Source: Oscillospiraceae bacterium
GTDB lineage: Bacteria; Bacillota; Clostridia; Oscillospirales; Ruminococcaceae
Assembly (NCBI GenBank): GCA_020024215.1
Contig: JAHHUC010000020.1
Coordinates: forward strand, 1-30,081
Reading direction: 5' to 3'
Length of the DNA stretch: 30,081 nt
Shown: in pieces, positions 23,458-30,081 of the stretch
How positions within the stretch are numbered: position 1 is the first letter of the stretch
How the letters are laid out: each line of letters starts with the position of its first letter
Program-made: the position numbers and the translations under genes
The notes under the pieces: model-generated
What the model saw: only the letters and a program-made list of their open reading frames with translations
The model's database searches: none
Told to the model about the DNA's origin: nothing

Positions 23458-24750
23458 TTAAATTTCGGCTCTTTTAAGCTCAGTATTTCCGCCCATATAA
23501 GGACGCAGAGCATTTGGAATAACAACAGTTCCGTCGGACTTTATATTGTTTTCCAAAAATGCGATGAGCATTCTGGGGGGAGCCACAACAGTGTTGTTGA
23601 GTGTGTGGGCAAAATAATTTCCCTTTTCCTTGCTGCGTATTCTTATTCCGAGGCGGCGTGCCTGAGCATCTCCTAAATTAGAGCAGCTGCCAACCTCAAA
23701 ATATTTCTTCTGTCTGGGGGACCACGCCTCCACATCTATTGATTTTACCTTTAAATCTGCAAGGTCCCCGGAGCAGCACTCCAAGGTTCTTACAGGTATG
23801 TCAAGGGATCTGAAGAATTGGACAGTGTTCTCATAAAGCTTTTCAAACCAAGCCTTGCTGTCCTCAGGCTTGCAGACAACAACCATTTCCTGCTTTTCAA
23901 ACTGGTGGATGCGGTAAACGCCTCTTTCTTCAATTCCGTGTGCGCCCACCTCTTTTCTGAAGCATGGGGAATAGCTTGTAAGGGTTTTGGGAAGCTCGTC
24001 CTCATCTAAAATAGTGTCGATGAATTTGCCTATCATGGAATGTTCCGATGTGCCTATCAGATAAAGATCCTCGCCCTCTATCTTATACATCATATTTTCC
24101 ATTTCAGCAAAGCTCATAACACCCGAAACTACATTCCCTCTTATCATAAATGGGGGGATGTAATAGGTAAAGCCCTTGTTTATCATAAAATCACGGGCAT
24201 AGGAGATGATGGCAGAATGAAGCCTTGCTATATCTCCGCAGAGATAGTAGAAGCCGCTTCCGCTGGTCTTTCTTGCAGAATCCAGGTCAATTCCGTTGAG
24301 GCTTTCCATAATATCCACATGATAGGGGATTTCAAAATCGGGAACAACAGGCTCACCGAATTTTTCAATTTCCACATTTTCAGAGTCATCTCTTCCTATG
24401 GGAACGCTTTCGTCAATGATATTAGGGATGACCAGAAGCCTTTTGCGGATTTCTTCTGAAAGCTCCTCAACCCTTGCATTAAGCTGCTCCAGCTCCTTTG
24501 CAAGCTCAGAAACCTTAGCCTTTGTCTCCTCGGCCTCCTCCTTTTTTCCCTGTGCCATAAGGCCTCCGATTTGCTTGCTTATGGTGTTTCTCATTCCTCT
24601 TAGCTCATCGCATCTTGATTTGCCCCGGCGATATTCCTTGTCCATTTCTACAACTTCATCAACAAGCGCAAGCTTTTCTTCCTGAAATTTCTTCTTGATA
24701 TTTTCCTTGATAATATCGGGATTTGTTCTGAAAAGATTGATGTCAAGCAT
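23458..24750 (-). CDS. serS: Serine--tRNA ligase
   Basis: Seryl-tRNA synthetase of 430 residues, which charges tRNA-Ser with serine. The N-terminal coiled-coil tRNA arm is about 27-105. The class II core includes LIGTSEHSM (231-239; most bacterial enzymes have LIPTAEVP), motif 2 FRKEVGAHGIEERGVYRIHQFEKQE (264-288), GDLADLKVKSIDVEAWSP and motif 3 TLNNTVVAPPRMLIAFLEN (383-401; the common form is NGSGLAVGRTLVAILEN). Motif 3 keeps its essential Arg. The unusual motifs place it in a less common subgroup rather than marking decay, since both are coherent and full-length. GGAGG precedes the ATG. Expression is controlled by the T-box leader upstream, so it probably responds to uncharged tRNA-Ser. Confidence 0.96.
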   Translation of the reverse strand: MLDINLFRTNPDIIKENIKKKFQEEKLALVDEVVEMDKEYRRGKSRCDELRGMRNTISKQIGGLMAQGKKEEAEETKAKVSELAKELEQLNARVEELSEEIRKRLLVIPNIIDESVPIGRDDSENVEIEKFGEPVVPDFEIPYHVDIMESLNGIDLDSARKTSGSGFYYLCGDIARLHSAIISYARDFMINKGFTYYIPPFMIRGNVVSGVMSFAEMENMMYKIEGEDLYLIGTSEHSMIGKFIDTILDEDELPKTLTSYSPCFRKEVGAHGIEERGVYRIHQFEKQEMVVVCKPEDSKAWFEKLYENTVQFFRSLDIPVRTLECCSGDLADLKVKSIDVEAWSPRQKKYFEVGSCSNLGDAQARRLGIRIRSKEKGNYFAHTLNNTVVAPPRMLIAFLENNIKSDGTVVIPNALRPYMGGNTELKRAEI

Positions 24751-24808
24751 TTTATATTTCCTCCATAAATTATTTTTGCGCTGAAAGCAGTGAATAATAC
24801 AAAAGTAT

Positions 24809-25018
24809 AAAAAAAGAATCCTTCATCCCCTTTACATGGGACGAAAAGATTCCGCGCTGCCACCCAAATTGCCGTTTACACGACCGCCTCAAAAGCTGTA
24901 AGGGGCTTACCCCGCCGTTTTTTCGGCTGCATAGGAAAGTGGAGCCATCCTTCGCTTTGCTGTCTTACACCCGATGACAGCTCTCTTAAAAAAGCTATAA
25001 GGACTTTTTCTTTCTTCA
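24809..25018 (-). ncRNA. T-box leader of serS (tRNA-Ser sensing)
   Basis: The minus-strand leader contains the T-box core TTGGGTGGCAGCGCGG (24867-24852 region) whose TGGC bulge can pair with the GCCA end of tRNA-Ser (discriminator G). Stem I lies at about 24936-25015, with an AGAGAG element and an internal loop GGCTCCA where TCC (24943-24941), a serine codon followed by A, is the likely specifier. The terminator hairpin (GAATC... / ...GATTC, 24852-24814) ends in seven T residues. Uncharged tRNA-Ser should favour the antiterminator and raise serS expression. Confidence 0.9.
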
Positions 25019-25058
25019 AAGCATTTAAAATATTACACTGCCCTTTAATTATGAGGAG

Positions 25059-25087
25059 ATTATACAACAAATGCAAGCTGTTTGCAA
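25059..25087 (-). promoter_or_regulatory. Promoter of serS T-box transcript
   Basis: On the minus strand TTGCAA (25087-25082) and TATAAT (25064-25059) are separated by 17 bp, placing the RNA start near 25052, shortly before stem I of the T-box. Confidence 0.7.
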
Positions 25088-25227
25088 GCTTAATTTTAAT
25101 TTCGGATTGGATATTGGGATATATAGATTAAATCATTTGAAAATTTTCATTATATTGACAATAAAAAAGCTATATAATAAAATTCTCGTATAGATATATA
25201 CTATAATTTTTAAAAAGGGGAAAATTT

Positions 25228-25968
25228 ATGAATTGTTTAAAAAAATTAAAGTGCCTGAATGCTTTGGATATAAAGCTTTTGGCTATGCTGTTCATGCTCT
25301 GTGACCATATGTGGGCAACCATAATCCCGGGGCATACATTTCTTACAAATATAGGCAGGATGGCATTTCCTATTTTTGCCTTTCAGATAGCAGAGGGCTT
25401 TTGCAAAACTAAAAATTTCAAGAAATATCTGGGAAGAATCCTGCTCTTTGCTCTGATTTCGGAGATCCCCTTCAACATAATGTATTCAGGCGGATATATT
25501 TACCCATTCCACCAAAATGTCCTTTTTACATTTGCTTTGGCGCTGCTGTTTTTAAAGCTGATTGACATTTCCAAGAAAAAGGGAACCTTTATCTACATTT
25601 GCTCTGTTGTTATTTCTCTGTTTTTGGGTTATACAATCGGATTTATTACATGTGTGGATTATTTTGGATATGGTGTGCTGACAGTTATACTTTTTTATAT
25701 GACAAGGGATATAAAATATTCCCATCTTGTGCAGCTGGTGGGAATGATTGCTATAAACGGCGTTATTATGAAGGGAATGATGCTTGATTACAGCCTTTTG
25801 GGAATAAACATATATTTTCCCCAGCAGGCCTTTGCAGTCCTTTCACTCATCTTTATTTGGATGTACAACGGAAGCAGGGGACCTGACAGCAGGGCAATAA
25901 GGCTGCTGACATATTCCTTTTATCCTGTGCATATTTTAGTTTTATGCATTATTGCCCTCTTTGTTTAA
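25228..25968 (+). CDS. TraX-family membrane protein
   Basis: A polytopic membrane protein of 246 residues with about eight helices. It opens LNALDIKLLAMLFMLCDHMW, and IGRMAFPIFAFQIAEGFCKTKN follows, both hallmarks of the TraX family. The founding member acetylates F-pilin; chromosomal relatives in Bacillota are of unknown role, possibly acyltransfer at the membrane. The ATG follows AAAAAGGGGAAAATTT. No conjugation genes accompany it here, so a pilus function is unlikely. It is divergent from the serS leader and ended by the hairpin at 26125. Confidence 0.9.
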   Translation: MNCLKKLKCLNALDIKLLAMLFMLCDHMWATIIPGHTFLTNIGRMAFPIFAFQIAEGFCKTKNFKKYLGRILLFALISEIPFNIMYSGGYIYPFHQNVLFTFALALLFLKLIDISKKKGTFIYICSVVISLFLGYTIGFITCVDYFGYGVLTVILFYMTRDIKYSHLVQLVGMIAINGVIMKGMMLDYSLLGINIYFPQQAFAVLSLIFIWMYNGSRGPDSRAIRLLTYSFYPVHILVLCIIALFV

Positions 25969-26124
25969 ATGAAATTATTTTTTCTTGACATATACACCTG
26001 TTGCTTTGCAGCTTTTTATATGAATTATCCCCAAATGAAAGCATGGAGCTGTATTAAACATCAAGCTGAATTTTTCTAATGCGCCTTCTTTGGCTTTTGC
26101 AAAAATTTTAAAAAATTTCACAGC

Positions 26125-26156
26125 AAAAAAAGGCCGCCTGAGGGCGACCTTTTTTT
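26125..26156. terminator. Bidirectional terminator between TraX-family gene and FakA-like gene
   Basis: Seven A residues plus GGCCGCC pair with GGCGACC plus seven T residues with a single mismatch and a 4-nt loop. The symmetry gives a T run on both strands, suiting the convergent genes on either side. Confidence 0.88.
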
Positions 26157-26202
26157 CATGGCAATTATTATGCTTGTCAAGATTTATTATGCACAAAAAG
26201 AC

Positions 26203-26454
26203 CTAGCCGTGCAGACCTCTTTCCTGCCTATCCATATCCTCAACTATAATATCATAAATTTCTCCCAAGGAGGCGCAATATTCCAGCACCTTCCAAGGCT
26301 CGTTGGTGTGATAGTGAATTTTGATAAGCTCCTCATCACCCACTGCCAAAAGGCAGTCGCCCTTAAAGTTTTCGGTGAAATAGTCATTTATGGCATCCTC
26401 ATCAAGCCCGGTGCCTTCAATCAAAAGCTGCGTGTCATATCTGTATTCCAGCAT
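26203..26454 (-). CDS. Stand-alone FakA C-terminal (DAK1_2/DegV-like) domain protein
   Basis: A protein of 83 residues opening MLEYRYDTQLLIEG and containing CLLAVGDEELIKIHYHTNEPWKVLEY, matching the C-terminal portion of fatty-acid kinase FakA/YloV, where such a segment follows the kinase domain. There is no kinase or middle domain here. A real ribosome site (GAGGGAG) and its own extended -10 promoter precede the ATG, so it is not simply a truncated reading frame. The His pair (HYHTN) is kept. Its role alone is unknown; it might bind a FakB-type partner or act as a regulator. Family assignment is from motif memory. Confidence 0.75.
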   Translation of the reverse strand: MLEYRYDTQLLIEGTGLDEDAINDYFTENFKGDCLLAVGDEELIKIHYHTNEPWKVLEYCASLGEIYDIIVEDMDRQERGLHG

Positions 26455-26500
26455 TTTTATAACTCCCTCAGTATTTATTTTAGGTTAAGCAACCAACGAG

Positions 26501-26506
26501 ATTATA
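26501..26506 (-). promoter_or_regulatory. Extended -10 promoter of the FakA-like gene
   Basis: On the minus strand TG-T-TATAAT precedes the start codon by 46 bp. The -35 region is poor. It implies transcription separate from the peptide transporter operon upstream. Confidence 0.55.
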
Positions 26507-26536
26507 ACACATAGATGCTCATAAATAAACAGAAAT

Positions 26537-27424
26537 TTATATATTGCTCTCCACCTGATTGAAATTTTTCCTTATATAGTTTCCTATATTGGTTATGGAT
26601 ACAAGAAGCGCTATAAGAAAGGCTCCGGGAATAATGATTACCCACCAGCTTTCTGTCATAAGCGCTTTTTGGGCTAAAGACAGCATACTTCCCCATGATA
26701 TTATTTCTATGGGAAGTCCCATGCCCATGAAGCTCAAGGTGGATTCTGTGCTTATGGCAGAGCGTATATTCATAACAACCATAAACATTATGGAGGAAAT
26801 GAAGTTGGGCGCCAGATGATTTTTAAGTATGTGGAAAAAATTTGCCCCCATGCATTTTGAAGCCAGCACATACTCACTCTGCCTTATCTGAAGCACCTCA
26901 GTCCTAACGACCTTTGCAATAGATGGCCAGGAGGTTATACCTATTATAAAAGACAGCGTAAGTATATTGGATTTTCCCAGTGCAGCCCCTATAAATATGA
27001 CCAGAAGTATAGACGGAATACTCAGAAATATTTCTGTAAATCTCATCATGGCATCATCCAGCCATTTGGGGGCTGTTCCGCTTACAGCTCCATATATAAC
27101 TGCTATGCTTGTTGAGATAAGCGTGGATAAAAAACCTATAAGAATGGATATTCTTCCTCCGTACCATATATCTGAATATATATCCCTGCCCAAAGAATCG
27201 GTTCCAAAAATAAATTCTTTGTTAGGAGCAGTGTTGCAGCTGCTCAGATCCAGATATGCAGGGTCCTTTGTCATAAGAATTTCTGCAAAGAGGCAGGAGA
27301 AAAGAATGACAGCAAGCACAGCAGCAGAAATAAAAGGGAAGTCCCTGCAAAGCCTTTTTTTCTTTGGGACGGCTTTGTTTATTTCTTTTATGCCTGCAAG
27401 CTTGAAAAGTTCACTGTCTGTCAT
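26537..27424 (-). CDS. Oligopeptide/dipeptide ABC transporter permease (OppC/DppC type)
   Basis: An inner-membrane permease of 295 residues with an N-terminal helix (about 30-50), the typical outer segment including FIFGTDSLGRDIYSDIWYGGR, then five helices. The cytoplasmic EAA loop is present (LASKCMGANFFHILKNHLAPN), and the SFMGMGLPIEIISWGSML segment marks the C-type subunit. It pairs with the B-type permease encoded upstream, whose stop it overlaps by four bases. The operon should import peptides or a related solute such as nickel chelates. No substrate-binding protein gene is in the window; it is presumably beyond the right end. Confidence 0.93.
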   Translation of the reverse strand: MTDSELFKLAGIKEINKAVPKKKRLCRDFPFISAAVLAVILFSCLFAEILMTKDPAYLDLSSCNTAPNKEFIFGTDSLGRDIYSDIWYGGRISILIGFLSTLISTSIAVIYGAVSGTAPKWLDDAMMRFTEIFLSIPSILLVIFIGAALGKSNILTLSFIIGITSWPSIAKVVRTEVLQIRQSEYVLASKCMGANFFHILKNHLAPNFISSIMFMVVMNIRSAISTESTLSFMGMGLPIEIISWGSMLSLAQKALMTESWWVIIIPGAFLIALLVSITNIGNYIRKNFNQVESNI

Positions 27425-28425
27425 ATTTTTATCACCTCTGAGCTTTCTGTCACCTGCTGTGCCCTTATCCTGGGATCAATTCTTTCATTTACAGCCTGAG
27501 CGAGCATGGAACAGAAAATCACCACAGCACCTGTCAGCAGACAAAGCACCATAAGCATATTATAATCTGCATATCTGGCGCTTTCATATGAAAGCGTACC
27601 TATGCCCGGATAGCTGAAAACAGTTTCCACTATATATGTTCCCCCCAGAATATGGGGGACGGAAATAGCCATAAGGCTTATGTATGACGGAAAAATATTC
27701 CTCAAACAGTGTATAAACATAACTCTGACCTTAGAAAGCCCCTTTGCCTTTGCCAAAAGCACATAGTCTGCTCTGGTTTCCTCCAAAATTTTGTTCCTTA
27801 TCATATAGGCATAATACCACAGATGACCTATCACAACTATTGAAAGAGGGAGTATAAGGTGCTGTATTCGGTTTGCTATGTCAGATTTTTTCCCCACATC
27901 ATAGGCACCTCCTGAGGGGAGCATATGCAGCATGATTGCAAATATCAATATCGACATCAAAGAGAGAAAAAACTCGGGGACACAGCTTATAACGGTACCT
28001 GCTTTTTGAAGAAAGCGGTCTATCCATCTGTCCTCAAAATATGCACACAGTATTCCCAAAAGCAGGGCACCTGTAAATATGATAAAAAAACCGGTGCCGC
28101 CCAAAATAAGTGTGTTTCCCATCCTTTGTGAAATAACCTCCAAAACATCCTGCTTATATTTAAAGGATATTCCAAAATCTCCTTTAAAGGCATTCTGAAG
28201 CCATTTTCCGTACTGCACATATATGGGGGAATTAAGCCCCAGCCTTTCTCTTGCCGCCTCCTTTTCCTCACCTGTCATTTTTTCAACTCTGTCTCCGTAA
28301 TAGGATATAAGAGGATCTCCCGGCGCAAGTCTGGAAATATAAAAAACAGCTGTTGAAAGGAGAAATAAGCTTGCTGAAAAGGCGGCAATTTTTTTTAATA
28401 AGCCTGTCAAAAAGCGTTTGTTCAT
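27421..28425 (-). CDS. Oligopeptide/dipeptide ABC transporter permease (OppB/DppB type)
   Basis: A membrane permease of 334 residues with the standard layout: helix at about 10-30, the outer segment ISRLAPGDPLISYYGD and RLGLNSPIYVQYGKWL, then five helices. The EAA loop is VLLAKAKGLSKVRVMFIHCLRN, and GGTYIVETVFSYPGIGTLS is the B-subunit hallmark. The start overlaps the upstream ATPase stop and its own stop overlaps the next gene, so the operon is tightly coupled. Confidence 0.93.
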   Translation of the reverse strand: MNKRFLTGLLKKIAAFSASLFLLSTAVFYISRLAPGDPLISYYGDRVEKMTGEEKEAARERLGLNSPIYVQYGKWLQNAFKGDFGISFKYKQDVLEVISQRMGNTLILGGTGFFIIFTGALLLGILCAYFEDRWIDRFLQKAGTVISCVPEFFLSLMSILIFAIMLHMLPSGGAYDVGKKSDIANRIQHLILPLSIVVIGHLWYYAYMIRNKILEETRADYVLLAKAKGLSKVRVMFIHCLRNIFPSYISLMAISVPHILGGTYIVETVFSYPGIGTLSYESARYADYNMLMVLCLLTGAVVIFCSMLAQAVNERIDPRIRAQQVTESSEVIKI

Positions 28426-29321
28426 AGAATATTCTCCTCTCTTAAAACAAAATGTCCCAAAAGCTCCTCAACCAGCTTTCCGTTTCCGACAAAGCTTTCT
28501 TCATCAAAATAACAATACTTCCTGCTTCTTTCTTTGATGGGATCGGGTAAGGGTATGGAGGAAAGAAGAGCTTTTGTGTAAGGGTGCAGGGGATTTTTGT
28601 AAAGCTCTTTTGCAGATGCCTTCTCCACCAGCCTTCCTTTATACATAACAGCCACACTGTCACATAAAAATTCCACCATAGAAAGATCGTGGGCAATAAA
28701 GAGAATGGAAAATCCGTGCTCCTCTCTCAAATGCTTGAAAAGATTCACTATCTGCGCCTGAATGGACACATCCAAAGAGGCTATTGGCTCATCTGCCACC
28801 AAAAGCTTTGGCTCCATAGAGAGCGCTCTGGCAATGGCTACACGCTGTCTTTGCCCGCCTGAAAGCTGAGAGGGCCTCTTGTCAAGATAGCTTTCGTCCA
28901 TACCCACATATTTAAGCTGAAATTTTGCCTCTTCTCTCAAGCTTCCCCTGATGGGCTTTATGTGTGCTATCTGCATAGGCTCTGCTATTATTTGGCTCAC
29001 CTTCATCCGCTTGTTCAAGCTGGAGGTTGAATCCTGAAATATTATCTGCCTTTCTCTTTCAAGCCTTCTGTGATTTTTTTTAAATTCTCTTTTGTCACAA
29101 ATATCTATTCCGTCATAAAATATTTTTCCGCCTGAAGGCTTTATGATATTCATGACGCATTTGGCTATTGTGGATTTTCCGGAGCCGGATTCACCCACTA
29201 TCCCCAATATTTCCCCTTCCTTCATGGAAAAGGAAACATCGTTCAATGCAGGTATGCAGGTATGCTTTGACAAAAAGAAGTTGTGTGAAAGATGAGATAC
29301 CCTCAATATTTCCTTAGACAC
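28422..29321 (-). CDS. Oligopeptide ABC transporter ATPase (OppF/DppF type)
   Basis: An ATPase of 299 residues: Walker A GESGSGKST, Q-loop IIFQDSTSSLNKRM, signature LSGGQRQRVAIARAL, Walker B LLVADEPIASLDVS and H-loop FIAHDLS. The C-terminal oligopeptide-transporter extension (NPLHPYTKALLSSIPLPDP) is present but shortened and without its usual cysteines. It forms the heterodimeric motor with the ATPase encoded upstream, whose stop it overlaps by eight bases. Confidence 0.93.
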   Translation of the reverse strand: MSKEILRVSHLSHNFFLSKHTCIPALNDVSFSMKEGEILGIVGESGSGKSTIAKCVMNIIKPSGGKIFYDGIDICDKREFKKNHRRLERERQIIFQDSTSSLNKRMKVSQIIAEPMQIAHIKPIRGSLREEAKFQLKYVGMDESYLDKRPSQLSGGQRQRVAIARALSMEPKLLVADEPIASLDVSIQAQIVNLFKHLREEHGFSILFIAHDLSMVEFLCDSVAVMYKGRLVEKASAKELYKNPLHPYTKALLSSIPLPDPIKERSRKYCYFDEESFVGNGKLVEELLGHFVLREENIL

Positions 29322-30081
29322 CTTTTTCCCTCCTTATAGGGTTGGCTATTTTGGGCGCTCTTTTATCCAAAAGCCATGTAGCTGCATAGTGTGTATCGCT
29401 TATTTTGAACATGGGCGGCTCTTTTAGATAATCTATTTTTAAGGCATATTCGTTTCTTTCTGCAAAGGCATCGCCCTTTGGCGGATCGATAAGCGTCAAA
29501 GGCATGCCCGGTATGGTTTTGAGCCTGTCTGCCCCGTTTGAATAGAAGGGGAGAGATTGCAGCAGCCCCCATGTGTATGGGTGTTCGGGCTCATAAAAAA
29601 TCTCCTCGGCTGTTCCTATCTCAACAATTTTTCCGGCATACATTATGGCAACCCGATCGGCAATTCTTGCAACTACACCCAAATCGTGAGAAATCAGCAC
29701 TGTTGAGGTTTTAAGCTTGTATTGTATCTCCTTTAAAAGATCCAATATCTGTGCCTGAATTGTCACATCCAGCGCTGTGGTAGGCTCATCGGCAAATAGT
29801 ATCTTAGGGCTTGATGCCAAAGCTATCGCCATTACACTTCTTTGGCGCATCCCGCCGGAAAAATTGTGGGGATAAAGATTAAATCTTTCTTTGGGAAGTG
29901 CAATCCCCACAAGCTCCATAAGCTCAATCACTCTTTCATAAACCTTCTCTCTTGAAAGGCCCGGCTGATGGATCAAAACAGCCTCGGCAATCTGTCTGCC
30001 GGGAGTAATTGTAGGGTTAAGCGAGGTCATCGGATCTTTAAAAATCATGGAGAAAAGCTTTCCTCTTAATTTGTTCATGTC
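29314..30081 (-). CDS. Oligopeptide ABC transporter ATPase (OppD/DppD type), partial
   Basis: The gene runs off the right edge; the visible 256 codons lack the Walker A region. Present are the Q-loop region MIFKDPMTSLNPT, where Lys replaces the almost universal Gln of FQDP, signature FSGGMRQRSVMAIAL, Walker B ILFADEPTTALDVT and H-loop LISHDLG. The C-terminal extension (HPYTWGLLQSLP, IPGMPLTLIDPPKGDAFAERN) belongs to the Opp subgroup that has lost the four cysteines seen in other members. Apart from the Q-loop change the frame is intact. It is the first visible gene of the D-F-B-C operon. Confidence 0.92.
   Translation of the reverse strand, partial: DMNKLRGKLFSMIFKDPMTSLNPTITPGRQIAEAVLIHQPGLSREKVYERVIELMELVGIALPKERFNLYPHNFSGGMRQRSVMAIALASSPKILFADEPTTALDVTIQAQILDLLKEIQYKLKTSTVLISHDLGVVARIADRVAIMYAGKIVEIGTAEEIFYEPEHPYTWGLLQSLPFYSNGADRLKTIPGMPLTLIDPPKGDAFAERNEYALKIDYLKEPPMFKISDTHYAATWLLDKRAPKIANPIRREKGV

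Noticed and set aside
25969..26124. A second small gene between the TraX-family gene and the terminator
   Set aside because: Frames there have no ribosome site and no family resemblance; the stretch looks like trailer sequence.
1..30081. CRISPR arrays, rRNA genes, prophage structural genes or complete insertion sequences
   Set aside because: No regularly spaced repeat array, rRNA-like sequence, phage gene set or intact transposase was found on either strand.

Overview
The window looks like chromosomal DNA of an anaerobic, AT-rich Bacillota, most likely class Clostridia and possibly Lachnospiraceae-like. The support is strong GGAGG-type ribosome sites, TTGACA/TATAAT promoters, a serine T-box leader on serS, BceRSAB-type modules, a flavodoxin/ferredoxin fusion (EFR1 type) and a stand-alone FakA C-terminal-like protein. 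The species cannot be named from this sequence alone.

Left third (1-10.6 kb, all plus strand): two complete cell-envelope sensing modules sit back to back. Each has an OmpR-family response regulator, a short two-helix intramembrane-sensing histidine kinase, an ABC ATPase and a large FtsX-type permease. Module 1 (376-5399) has an 836-residue duplicated FtsX permease. Module 2 (5585-10339) is of classical BceRSAB type. Each ABC pair has its own promoter behind the kinase gene. The promoters of the module 1 regulator and of its ABC genes share one architecture: GTGA-N7-GTGA, then an extended -10 whose hexamer begins 15 nt after the start of the second GTGA. The module 2 ABC promoter carries a CTTACA-N4-TGTAAG box plus a further half-site.

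Middle (10.9-18.2 kb): a third two-component system (kinase then regulator, minus strand) lies upstream of a four-gene minus-strand operon. That operon encodes a membrane protein with two zinc ribbons, a CcmA-type ABC ATPase, an ABC-2 permease, and a secreted, C-terminally anchored beta-rich protein. The kinase promoter and the operon promoter share a 21-bp block with one mismatch, containing an 11-bp-period direct repeat, which suggests that the regulator controls both. A plus-strand MFS exporter follows, driven by a consensus promoter whose 17-bp spacer is occupied by an AGTTAG-N6-CTAACT palindrome. This part appears visibly richer in G+C than the flanks.

Right part (18.4-30.1 kb): a tRNA-Leu(UAG) gene is followed by two 162-bp direct repeats (about 94% identical), each ending in a decayed tRNA-Leu 5' half. 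They bracket a solitary orphan gene. Then come another orphan gene, an EFR1-type iron-sulfur flavoprotein with a small membrane protein, a YggS-type PLP protein, a Nudix hydrolase, T-box-controlled serS, a TraX-family membrane protein, the FakA-like fragment, and an Opp/Dpp-type peptide ABC operon (D-F-B-C) that runs off the right end.

The strongest candidates for something undescribed are the zinc-ribbon/ABC-2/anchored-protein export operon with its own two-component regulon, and the tRNA-Leu-derived repeat pair around an orphan gene.
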